Shown: positions 1 to 9,200 of the stretch, one piece after another
Layout: each line of letters opens with the position of its first letter
Numbering within the stretch: position 1 is the stretch's first letter
From: Gammaproteobacteria bacterium
GTDB lineage: Bacteria; Pseudomonadota; Gammaproteobacteria; SZUA-229
Length of the DNA: 10,039 nucleotides
Assembly (NCBI GenBank): GCA_011321985.1
Contig: DROB01000287.1
Location: 1 to 10,039 of the forward strand
Direction of reading: 5' to 3'
Made by a program: the position numbers and the translations under genes
The notes under the pieces: generated by a model
Seen by the model: the letters and a program-made list of their open reading frames with translations, nothing else
What the model was told of the DNA's origin: nothing
The model's database searches: none

Positions 1-1
1 T

Positions 2-1669
2 GCACCGCCAGATGATATCAGTATCGGTAATATTGTGACGGTGAATGGCGACCATACTGCATTATCTGTTGATATGGATGTCGGCGAATATGCTGCATTG
101 GGGCCACGTGTCGTCACCATTCAAACAGCAAATGGTTCGACAACGCTAGCAAGTTTATCGATAAACACCCTCACTATTGCAAATGCCATTGCCGGTGAAA
201 CACCAGTTACGTCTTTCCCTTTGGGGGTCGTTGTTGGATCAGGCAGTACAGCATCTACAAATATTGATCTATTTTCACCAGAGCTAAGCATTATTCGGGG
301 TGCAGGTGTAACTTCAATCCAGCCACTCAGCTCGATGACAGGCACGACCGTTACCCTAACGATTAAGGGTTACGAACTAGCAAGCGTGTCTGCCGTTAAT
401 TTTGAGCCAGCACAAGGTGTCTCTGTTGGTGCACCTCAGATTGCAGCCGACGGTTTATCTTTAACGGTTGATGTCACCATTGATGCTAGCGCGCAGATAA
501 CAACTCGTCAGCTAACTGTGGTTTCAGCTGGTACCAATTTGCCGTTTATTAAATCCGAATTTTCTCGTTTTGATATTTTAGGCCCACTACCGGTGGTTAA
601 TTTTATTTCGCCCAATTTTATCGTTGCTGGCAATACATCGGTAATAGATATTCATGGAGATTCTATCGACACGGTTAATTCAGTCAGAATTGACCCATCA
701 CAGGGGCTAACTGTATCTGCGCCACAACTGAATGCAGATAACTCTATTGCTACGGTTCAGGTTACTGCTGACCTAACAGCGCCACGAGGCAACCATACGT
801 TAATTGTGAGTTCAGCATCGGGTGAAAGTACTGCCATACCCTCAGCGGCAAATCAGTTAAACGTTGTTGATGCTGAAGTTCTGACGGTAAATAGCTCATT
901 AGTCTCGCCATTGCTCGGTGTCCTAAAAGGTAGTGATCCGACGAGTGTGGTAACACATGACTATACAGTAGCATCTGACTTACTCGGCATCCTTATTCCT
1001 GAATCTCCAACGACAGCAACTCAATCGTATTATGGTCAAAAACTGTCTGTCGTTAAGGGTGGATATGTTGGGTCGGTATCACCAGACGCTATGCAAGTGG
1101 GTACAACCTCGTCAGTTATTATTTCAGGTGTCGGCATGCAGGATGTTTCAGCGATTGAGGTATTGCCGAGTGACGGCGTTACTGTGCAATCGCCATTAAT
1201 GATAAATGCCGGTGCAACTGAGGTAACTGTTGATATTGTTGTTGCGGCTGATGCAGCGAAAACCCTTCGACAAATCATCGTTCATCAAAACGGTGACACA
1301 ACAAGTCGTTTACCATTTGTTAAAGCTGACGCTTCATTAATTGCTATAGCAGGTGGTTTACCGACAATCGATTCAATAAGCCCAGTATTACAGGTAGCCA
1401 ACAGCCAGTTTGAACTATTAGTCAGGGGGCAGGGGATGCAGGAAGTAACAGCTGTTAATGCTTATGACGGCAACGGTACCCTTGAATCACTAATTGTCTT
1501 TGGTACGCCTGCCATCAATGTTGATGGAACTGAGTTACGAGTTCCTGTTATTGTCGACAGGCTCGTTCCATCTGGCACGAAAGCCATCGTCCTGGCCGTG
1601 CCAGTAGGGCAGACAAATACTGTGCCAACACCCGTAAATACATTAACTATTGATACAGTAATAAACTAA
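2..1669 (+). CDS. IPT/TIG-like Ig-repeat surface protein, 5' partial
   Basis: The reading frame is open from the first complete codon at base 2 to the TAA at 1667-1669, so the true start lies upstream. The GTG at 35 is an internal valine: it has no Shine-Dalgarno site and sits inside an Ig-like module. The visible 555 residues are almost all beta-type sequence. Modules open with a pattern like 'xxSIxPxxxxxGTxxxLxIxGxxL', continue with 'GVxVxxPxxxxDGxxLxVxVxxxxxA' and close with 'LTIVxAxG'. This resembles the IPT/TIG-like Ig domains of bacterial extracellular proteins. Two full double-modules and the tail of a third are present. There are no cysteines, no transmembrane segment, no catalytic motif and no C-terminal anchor. 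The family is recognised by pattern only. The role is inferred to be structural or adhesive outside the cell, probably with the secreted proteins encoded downstream. The protein ends in VIN. Confidence 0.8.
   Translation, partial: APPDDISIGNIVTVNGDHTALSVDMDVGEYAALGPRVVTIQTANGSTTLASLSINTLTIANAIAGETPVTSFPLGVVVGSGSTASTNIDLFSPELSIIRGAGVTSIQPLSSMTGTTVTLTIKGYELASVSAVNFEPAQGVSVGAPQIAADGLSLTVDVTIDASAQITTRQLTVVSAGTNLPFIKSEFSRFDILGPLPVVNFISPNFIVAGNTSVIDIHGDSIDTVNSVRIDPSQGLTVSAPQLNADNSIATVQVTADLTAPRGNHTLIVSSASGESTAIPSAANQLNVVDAEVLTVNSSLVSPLLGVLKGSDPTSVVTHDYTVASDLLGILIPESPTTATQSYYGQKLSVVKGGYVGSVSPDAMQVGTTSSVIISGVGMQDVSAIEVLPSDGVTVQSPLMINAGATEVTVDIVVAADAAKTLRQIIVHQNGDTTSRLPFVKADASLIAIAGGLPTIDSISPVLQVANSQFELLVRGQGMQEVTAVNAYDGNGTLESLIVFGTPAINVDGTELRVPVIVDRLVPSGTKAIVLAVPVGQTNTVPTPVNTLTIDTVIN
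185..1666 (+). repeat. Protein super-repeat: linker + Ig module A + Ig module B, two copies
   Basis: Within the first gene a unit of roughly 250 residues occurs twice. Copy 1 is linker 185-304, module A 305-583 and module B 584-874. Copy 2 is linker 875-1060, module A 1061-1345 and module B 1346-1666. Bases 2-184 are the tail of an earlier B module, with the same ending pattern (NTLTIA, NQLNVV, NTLTID). A modules share 'LPFIKSE' versus 'LPFVKAD' near their ends. B modules share openings 'LPVVNFISP' versus 'LPTIDSISP'. Linkers carry short degenerate repeats around 'SPLLGVLKGS', 'FPLGVVVGS' and 'SDLLGILIP'. The DNA copies are strongly diverged, so the duplication is old. Boundaries are by eye, accurate to a few residues. 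Confidence 0.6.
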
Positions 1670-1694
1670 ACAAAAACTTGATTAACTTAATAGC

Positions 1695-1711
1695 GTAATT
1701 ATACCAATTAC
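1695..1711. repeat. Perfect 6-5-6 inverted repeat between genes 1 and 2
   Basis: GTAATT (1695-1700), spacer ATACC, then AATTAC (1706-1711) form an exact inverted repeat. It lies in the 65-base gap, 11 bases upstream of the Shine-Dalgarno site of gene 2. It is AT-rich and lacks a following T-run, so it is a poor terminator. It could be an operator half-site pair, a weak hairpin near the ribosome binding site, or chance in AT-rich DNA. Confidence 0.4.
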
Positions 1712-1722
1712 ATTTGAACAGT

Positions 1723-1727
1723 GAGGA
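1723..1727 (+). promoter_or_regulatory. Shine-Dalgarno site fixing the start of gene 2
   Basis: GAGGA at 1723-1727 sits seven bases before the ATG at 1735. This supports 1735 over the in-frame TTG at 1714, which has no such site and would put extra, partly acidic residues (MNSEETI) in front of a normal signal peptide. Confidence 0.85.
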
Positions 1728-1734
1728 AACCATC

Positions 1735-3084
1735 ATGAAAACATTAAGCAGGAAGAGCAGTCTGGCTAACTTGTTAGCCCTGGTATTATTGCCAGCAGGT
1801 CAAGCTATTGCATATAACAGCGGTAGTACTGGTGCTGACGGCGCATTCAACCCGGTTGTAGATACGGAAGTTGTGTTACCGCCTGATGGTATTTTTAATT
1901 ACACTACGGTAAATGTCCCGGCAGGTGTGACTGTTACATTCAAGAAGAACCAGGTCAATACACCTGTTACCTGGTTGGCTACAGGCGATGTAACGATTGA
2001 CGGAAAAGTTATTTTGTCAGGAACCAATTCAGCCGACGTTGGCGCTGCTGGTAATGGAGCTATAGGTGACGATGGCTTGCCCGGTCTTGCTGGTCCGGGT
2101 GGCTTTGATGGTGGTGTTGCCGGCGGTTCTAATAGTCAACTGGGTAGTGCTGGTTTTGGGCCTGGAAGAGGTTTACCAGCTACTGGTTCAGGTACTTATA
2201 CTAGTACAACGTATGGATGTGGAGGTGCGGGTGCGGGATATTCAACCGCAGGTGGCAATTCGGGCAGCCATACATCAGTATCAACTAACTGGTGCTATGT
2301 ATCTAAAGATGGTGCCACTGGTGGAGGTGAATATGGAAACCTTGACGTTCTTCCCTTAATTGGTGGTTCTGGTGGCGGCGGTGCAAGCGGTGGCTTCACT
2401 ACTGCCGGATCTGGCGGTGGTGGCGGCGGCGGTGCTATATTGATTGCGTCTTCAACAACCGGAACAGTTAATGGTGAGCTGAAAGCTGACGGTGGTAACA
2501 GTGGTGCAGTAAATAGTGCCAGTGGTGGTGGCTCTGGCGGTGGTGGTGCTGGTGGTGCTATCCGCATTATTGCAACGACTGTTGGTGGTAATGGTGTTAT
2601 ATCGGCTAGTGCAGGGCAATCTGGCACAGTAACTATTCCAGGTTATACTTGGCCTGGTTTCTCTAAAGGCGGTAATGGTGCAGACGGTAGAATACGCCTG
2701 GAAGCAGAAAATTTCTTACGTACAACCGCTACCACGCCAAGCTATTCATTGGCGTCACCAGGTGACCTGTTTGTACCTGGTCTGCCAGGTGTAAGAATTA
2801 CGTCTGTTGCAGCAGTGGCTGCACCAGCTATCCCATCCGGTAATGCTGATATTGTGCTGCCGATTACGACAGCTAACCCTGTGGTAGTAAATATAGAAAG
2901 TAATGGTGTTCCTGTCGGAAATACTGTGAAAATCACCATGATTCCAGCAACAGGAAACCCTGTTTCAGTTGTAAGTAGTGCTTTGACAGGTACAGCTGCA
3001 TCAGCGACGGCAACGGCCAATATTAATTTACCCGAAGGTCCAAGCGTGTTACAGGCAGAAGTAAGTTACTCAGTTATCAACTAA
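1735..3084 (+). CDS. Secreted glycine-rich beta-solenoid-like protein
   Basis: 449 residues. Residues 1-26 are a classical Sec signal peptide: basic start MKTLSRK, hydrophobic core LLALVLL, likely cleavage after AIA before YNSG. Residues 27-100 form a compact beta domain (PPDGIFNYTTVNVPAGVTV, then LATGDVTIDGKVILSG). Residues 100-285 are extremely Gly-rich, with GGSGGGG and GGGGGGG blocks. Short strands alternate with the glycine: GGAILIAS then GELKADGG, GGAIRIIA then GVISASAG, GADGRIRLEAEN. This periodic layout suggests a right-handed beta-solenoid. Residues 352-449 look like a separate Ig-like beta domain. There are only two cysteines in the mature protein (C162 in YGCGGAG, C187 in NWCYV), which could form a disulfide. 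No enzyme motif is visible. It is inferred to be an exported partner of its neighbours; the exact function is unknown. The Gly-rich part blocks confident family assignment by eye. Confidence 0.8.
   Translation: MKTLSRKSSLANLLALVLLPAGQAIAYNSGSTGADGAFNPVVDTEVVLPPDGIFNYTTVNVPAGVTVTFKKNQVNTPVTWLATGDVTIDGKVILSGTNSADVGAAGNGAIGDDGLPGLAGPGGFDGGVAGGSNSQLGSAGFGPGRGLPATGSGTYTSTTYGCGGAGAGYSTAGGNSGSHTSVSTNWCYVSKDGATGGGEYGNLDVLPLIGGSGGGGASGGFTTAGSGGGGGGGAILIASSTTGTVNGELKADGGNSGAVNSASGGGSGGGGAGGAIRIIATTVGGNGVISASAGQSGTVTIPGYTWPGFSKGGNGADGRIRLEAENFLRTTATTPSYSLASPGDLFVPGLPGVRITSVAAVAAPAIPSGNADIVLPITTANPVVVNIESNGVPVGNTVKITMIPATGNPVSVVSSALTGTAASATATANINLPEGPSVLQAEVSYSVIN
2350..2580 (+). repeat. GGT/GGC glycine-codon low-complexity tract
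   Basis: This part of gene 2 is dense in GGT and GGC codons, including the run at about 2411-2433 that encodes seven consecutive glycines, and a second cluster at 2521-2560. On the opposite strand it reads as a proline-rich false ORF. Mixed use of GGT and GGC lowers but does not remove the chance of slippage or recombination-driven length variation. Confidence 0.65.
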
Positions 3085-3095
3085 CTGTTAGTAAC
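3065..3095 (+). other. 12-bp interrupted hairpin spanning the stop codon of gene 2
   Basis: GTTACT (3065-3070) pairs with AGTAAC (3090-3095). The directly adjacent CAGTTA (3071-3076) pairs with TAACTG (3082-3087). The loop is TCAAC and there is a two-base TT bulge. The TAA stop (3082-3084) lies in the right arm. No T-run follows, so this is not a standard intrinsic terminator. It may act as an mRNA end-protecting or processing structure that uncouples gene 2 from gene 3, or it may be fortuitous. Confidence 0.5.
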
Positions 3096-3126
3096 GCAGA
3101 CAATCTTAGTTAATAAAAACAGATGC

Positions 3127-3158
3127 AAAAAAATCGTGTATTACTGCGGTTTATTTTT
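3127..3158 (+). terminator. Weak intrinsic-terminator-like fold (A-run, short stem, T-rich tail)
   Basis: Seven A (3127-3133) followed by TCG can pair with CGG and TTTATTTTT (3147-3158) around a ten-base loop. The core is G-C, C-G and a U-G wobble, extended by A-U pairs with one A-A mismatch. The T-rich right arm is the only strong terminator trait and the stem is weak. It may attenuate rather than end transcription. Confidence 0.3.
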
Positions 3159-3216
3159 AACTTATGTAGAGCATGCATTTATTAGTATGGAATATGCGAG
3201 CTTGTCAAAACGTCAT

Positions 3217-3220
3217 GGAG
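3217..3220 (+). promoter_or_regulatory. Probable ribosome binding site of the RHS gene
   Basis: GGAG lies ten bases ahead of the ATG at 3231. This is slightly long spacing but the best candidate. The internal ATG at 3276, which would give a shorter signal peptide beginning MKRRG, has no purine-rich site before it. Confidence 0.55.
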
Positions 3221-3230
3221 CGTTCTTTTG

Positions 3231-6200
3231 ATGGTTAATAATCGACTTGTAAAAAGCTTTTACAAAAACATTCAGATGAAGCGTCGCGGTGTGGCGTTTT
3301 TGTGGCTGCTTTTGTTAATGCCCATATCATGGGTTGTGGCTTTGGTTATTAATCCTACGTTTGAGGATGTTAATGACGTTAGTTTTTATACACGGGTCTT
3401 GGGTACAACAGTAAATAAGGAAGTGATACGCGTTCGAGCTAAGAATGACAGCGCACAAGCAATAACAGGTAGTTTTAGATTGGTTGTTGGTGATGCCAGT
3501 TTACCTATAAAAGGCGCAGCAGGCTTAACAGAACAGGGCGAGCCTTATTTTCTGTTTAAAAAAGGTGCTATTTTAACGATACCACCAGGTGGTTCTATTC
3601 GTACACGTATTAGTAGTGCGCCACTGGAAGGTGATTACTCTGACGCTAGTGATGATGACGACCTGTCGATATACAGTTTCAGATTAGAACGCAGGATTAG
3701 GCCTGAATTTAATCAACAGCCAGTTGCTAACGCTGGTTTTGATCAACGTCGAAAAAAAGGGGACCTAGTTTACCTGGATGGCAGTCAATCATTTGATTTA
3801 GATGGTGAGCGCTTAAGTTATAACTGGGTAATCGAGAAAAAACCTGCTGCGTCTACAGCAACATTATCTAATTCAAACAGTGCTAACCCCCACTTTACAA
3901 TTGATGTACGTGGTCGTTATGCATTTGCTCTTTACGTTAATGACGGCACTGAAAATAGCCTCTTTGATCGCGTTAAAATAAGAACGCGCAATGTGCGGCC
4001 TGTTGCTCAGGCAGGAGACAATCAAATCATCGTGCCGGGTGATATTGTTCAACTTGATGGCGGTAAATCAACAGATGCTGATGGGCAGCCTCTTACATAT
4101 TCATGGCTTTTAGAGACCTTCCCAGAAGGCAGTGCAGCAACTCTTGATGATGTTAATTCAGTTCGACCTAAGTTGACAACCGATAGCTCTGGACAATATG
4201 TACTACGGTTAAAAGTTAATGATGGAAAGCGAAATAGCAAACCAGACAGGATCACTATTACAGATGGTAACGTTCAGCCTCTCGCAAATGCAGGTGTGGA
4301 TCAGACGGCACTTCTTAATGCTGTAATACAGCTCGATGCAAGCGCATCATTTGCATTAGACGCTCAGCCGCTTACCTATCGTTGGTCATTGGTCAGCATA
4401 CCAGATAGTAGTGTCAGTACGCTTAGCGACCCTGGTGCTTTAAAACCGACACTAACCATTGACCAGCCTGGTGATTATATTGTTCAGTTAATCGTCAATG
4501 ATGGTATACAGGATAGTCAGCCTGACCAACTCGTTATCTCTACCAACAACGTTCGCCCTGTGGCCGAAGCTGGGGATGAGCAAGAAGTTGAGATCGATTC
4601 AATGGTTCAGCTCAATGCAATCAATAGTTTTGATGCAAATGCTGACATATTAAGTTATAAATGGTCGATGCTTCACAGGCCGGACAGTAGTGTTGCCACG
4701 CTATCCAATATCAGTGATATCGTCACCGATTTCATTGCAGATATACCCGGCCAATATGTTGTACAGCTGGTTGCAAATGATGGTCAGCTCGATAGTTATG
4801 CTGACACTGTTGTTATCACAGCGCTAACACAGATAAACCATCCCCCAACAATACAATCTTCGCCAATTCTTACGGCACAAACAGACACGCCATACAGTTA
4901 TACGGTAGTTGCTACTGATGCAGATAGTGATAGCCTGACCTATACACTTGCGCAGTCGCCAGCAGGTATGCTGATTAATTCAACGACGGGGCTGATCACA
5001 TGGCTACCAACCGCATCGGGCACTTTTTCTGTTGCAGTAAAAGTTGCCGATGGACAGGGCGGCGAAGCAAATCAAGCATTTACCATTGATGTTACCCAAC
5101 CAAATGTGGCACCGGTTATTACATCCATCCCTGTTATCTCTGCGCTTACCGATACGTTATATACCTATAATGTCGTAGCAACTGATGATAATAATGATGT
5201 GCTTAGTTACTCGTTAACACAATCACCTCAGGGCATGATCATTGACTCAACAACAGGCATTATTACCTGGACACCTATTGCGGCAAGTTCCTCTCCTGTT
5301 ACCGTGCTGGTCAGTGATGGCCGTGGTGGTGATGTAACGCAATTATTTACAATTATTGTTGAGTTATCTAACCAGGCACCTGCTATTCAGTCATCACCTG
5401 TTATTGTCGGTCAAACAGATGTCGTATATTCCTATACAGTGACAGCGTCAGACGCAAATGGCGATGCACTAACATACACGCTCACGCAATCGCCAGCAGG
5501 CATGGTTGTTAATGGTGCCACTGGTCTAATCACCTGGACACCAACAGCTACAGGTTCATACCCTGTCACCGTCCAGGTCAGTGATGGTCGAGGCGGCCTT
5601 GATGAGCAGCTATTTGTCATTACAGTAACGCAGTCGAATCGTGCCCCGGTAATCTCTTCCGCACCGATAACTCAGGCAACAATAGATCAGGCATACAGCT
5701 ACCAGGTAGTCGCCAGTGATGCAGATGCGGATGTATTAAGTTATCGCTTGTTGTCATCACCGCTCGGGCTAAACATAAATTCTTCAACAGGTTTAATCAG
5801 CTGGCAGGTAACAGAGCTGGTAACAGCAACCGTCAATGTGGAAGTTAGTGATTCTAAAGGTGGCGTGGTAACACAACAATATACGATCAGTAGCACTTAT
5901 CCTGCCAATAATCAGCCCCCTGTCTTTGCTGCATTAGCCGATAAAGTAGTACCGATTGGCACAACACTGAAAATGCAGTTAAATGCGCAAGACCCGGAAG
6001 GCAAGGCTATAAGCTACAGTGTACGGCCACTGCCATTGCCCGCAAATCTCACCCTAAATACTCAAACTGGTGAGATAGTGTTTAAGCCGCAAGCGACACA
6101 AAGTGGTACGTACAATCTGATTATCAGCGCGAGCGATTCACGTTTTTCAATAGCGCAACCTTTGAAAATCACCGTACCACCTGTCGATTTAAATGCACCG

Positions 6201-9200
6201 ACTAACTTTCGTGGGCGTGTTGTAGATGCTAATAGCGCCAGTGCAGGTGTAGAACTTCCCATTGTTGGCGCAACTATTTCTTTCTTGAATACCGGGATCT
6301 CTGCCGTTACTGATACTCAGGGGTACTTTACTTTAACTAATTTACCACCAACAGCAACTGTATTTAGTATCGATGGTGGTACGGCTAATCTTGCACCAGG
6401 TGGTGCCAGTTATGCTTCTTTCAGGGAAGTGTTAAGCCTGATTGAACATACCGATAATATCGAAACTCGTCCGTTTTATATGCCAAGAAATAACATGGCA
6501 AGCATGACGCAGGTCGATCCGAATCAAACCACAATGGTGGAAAACACCGATCTGGGCGTCACGCTTGAAATCCCGCCTAATACCGCAATGAATGAAGATG
6601 GTACGCCCTTTATCGGCCAGATCTCCATAAGTGAAGTACCCAAAGGATTAGCCCCGGCATCCATGCCTGCTAACTTTAATCCAGCCTTATTGGTAACAAT
6701 ACAGCCCGCAGGTGTTCGTTTTACGACACCAGTGCCGATTACCTTTCCAAATAGTGATAACCTGCCTGCGGGGACTGAATTTAGCATTATGTCGGTAAAC
6801 CCGGATACAGGCATGTTTGCACCAGTAGGTACAGCCCGTGTAAGTGCGGATGGCAAGCGCATAGAAACCATTAGCGGCGGTATTGTTGAAGCAGACTGGC
6901 ACTTCCCATCTATACAGGCAATAGCTGATATTTTATTTGGCAATGGCGATAACGCGGGCACCAATGGCTGCGATACAGGTTCAACAACCTGTTTGAAAGA
7001 TGGCCGTATGAGCCAGTCCGTGAGTCTTCCTGAGTACCGTTCGCTCGAAGCCGACAGGGCAGTATCTTTAACCTACCAGACATCACGGGCTGGCCAGGTA
7101 GCGCAGGCACTGCAAAATCTGGGATCGACACGGTTTGGTAATCGCCCACGCATTCGTATAAAAATCATTTACAAGCGTGTACGCGCATCGGCAGGAGGAG
7201 CCCAGCAGGTGGTTGGTCCGCCACCCACGCCCGACTATACCAAAATAACCACCACGATCGCCGGTATAGAAGGGACGGAAACCTACCTTGGGATACCGCC
7301 TCTCAATCAGGACAACGTGTTTACCGGTGTTGCCCTTGAAACGGCAGGCCTTGATACAGGCATGTACACCGCTAAAACAACGGTCGTCGCAAAAGTGGGC
7401 TTTTCTATTTCAGGTGTAACGAATAGTACAGAGACGCTAATTATTAATGAAAGCGGTAGTCCATTTGGTGCAGGTTGGATGATCGAAGATGCTGATCGCC
7501 TGCATTTTCATGCCACCACGGGTACTGCCTTACTGGTATCCGCAGATGGTCGCTACAGAGTTTATAAATTCAATAAGACCTCGCAGACCTATGTAACACC
7601 AGCCGGTGATTTTTCTACATTGGTTAAAAATGCTGATAGCACTTATACCCTGACCGACCAGTTTGGCAACCAGTCCTTCTTTAACAGCCGTGGACTACAA
7701 ACAGAAAGACAGGATTTAAACGGCAACAGTACTGTGTATGCGTACAATATCGATAATCAACTTGTCAGCATAACTGACCCTGTCGGCAAACAAACCCTGT
7801 TCAATTACAGCAATGGTCGCATAACCAGTATTACTGATCCTGCCAGTCGTATTACTCAATTTGAACACGATAGCCTGGGCAATCTGACGCGTATCATTTA
7901 CCCAGACAGTTCAGAAATGAAATACGAATATGCGGGGCATCTATTAACGAAAAGAACGGATGAGCGCAATAATGTAACAGAGTATCACTATGATGAAGAT
8001 GGTTTTAATACCCATGTTACCTTGCCGGATAATAGCCAGCGTGGTGTCAGAAGCAGTCTGTCGAAAGGTTTTGCTGATCAAAGCAGTACCATCAATAATC
8101 CATTAGAAACATTTATTGATCAAACCAGCGGTACCTATTTTAACGCCCGCGGAAATGTCAGTGAATTTGAACTTGACGAGCGCAGTTACACCACCAAATC
8201 CGTTGACTCTTTGGGGCGCGTTACGCTTTATGAGCGCGATGCAAATAGCCGACCAATAAAGACCACGCGTCCAAACACCTCGGTTCTGACTAAAACGTTT
8301 GACGCCCTGGGTAATACGACATCGGAGCGAGAAGAGTTTAATGGTGCGTTATATCAATACACCTACGACAGCCACAGTTTGATCACAAGCATTACCAACC
8401 CCAATAATCATAGCGTAACAGTCACTCGTGACCTGAACGGTAACCCAATAAAAATAGTCAATGAACTGGGTCATACCACAACGATAGATTTTGACGGTAG
8501 AGGCTTACCAATACGTATAATCACCCCGAATAACCTTGAAATTGTCCGCATATATAACGCAGAGGGTCTGCTTGAAACCCAGATAGAAACCCCGCCAGCC
8601 AGTTCGCCCGGCAATGTACGTACCAGCAACTACCAGTACTATGCCAGTGGCCTGCTCAAACAGGTGAATACTGCTGACGGACGCATTTATACTTACACGT
8701 ATGATCAGCGTAGTCGACTGCTGAGCATCACAGACAATCTTGGGCAAAAACAAACGGCACAATATGACAGTTACGGCAATATCATTGCTGTTGATACCAC
8801 TAATTCTGATGATAGCCCGGCGCTACATGTTGAATATAGCTACGACAGCCGCAATCGCCTGACTGAAATGCGATTACCTCATCAGTCTGTTGATGCCATT
8901 ACCCGTCTGATTCTGGATGGTGAAGACAATGTCACTGAGCTGATTGACCCTAAAGGCAGTCAGCGGAAGATGCATTATGACAAGGTTGACCGCCTGGATG
9001 AAAACACCCACCGCTTAAATGGCCTGTCACAATACAGTTATGACCTTAATGACAAAATCACAAAAGTCATCAGCCCCAACGGGGCCACCACTGACTATAC
9101 ATATGACCTGTTAGGCCGGCGGCTTAGTGAGACCAGCCCTGACCGGGGAACCATACAGTACCAGTATGACCTGGCCGACAACCTGATACAGCAAATCGAT

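Larger units (their letters stand above)
3085..3230 (+). other. AT-rich intergenic gap between genes 2 and 3
   Basis: 146 bases without a gene. The stretch holds the right arm of the stop-codon hairpin, a weak terminator-like fold, a GCATGC palindrome near 3172-3177 and the ribosome binding site of gene 3. No convincing sigma-70 promoter with both boxes at proper spacing could be made out, so whether gene 3 is read through from gene 2 or has its own start is open. Confidence 0.75.

Noticed and set aside
35..37. GTG as the true start of gene 1
   Set aside because: The frame is open back to base 2, there is no Shine-Dalgarno site, and the upstream residues belong to the same Ig-like module. 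The gene is simply cut by the window edge.
1714..1716. TTG as the start of gene 2
   Set aside because: The ATG at 1735 has a well-placed GAGGA and yields a standard signal peptide. The TTG has neither.
2295..2627. Minus-strand proline-rich frame of 110 codons
   Set aside because: The prolines are the reverse complement of GGT/GGC glycine codons of gene 2. It is a composition artefact.
3160..3194. Promoter for the RHS gene (TAGTAT as -10)
   Set aside because: No acceptable -35 box is found at 16 to 18 bases. AT-rich DNA yields such -10 look-alikes often.
4836..6188. Recent tandem duplication of He_PIG units
   Set aside because: Protein patterns repeat but the DNA copies differ at many synonymous and replacement sites, so the array is old.
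6524..6964. Minus-strand frame of 146 codons
   Set aside because: It lies wholly inside the RHS gene, opposite the well-formed ZU5-like domain, with no ribosome binding site or recognisable domain.
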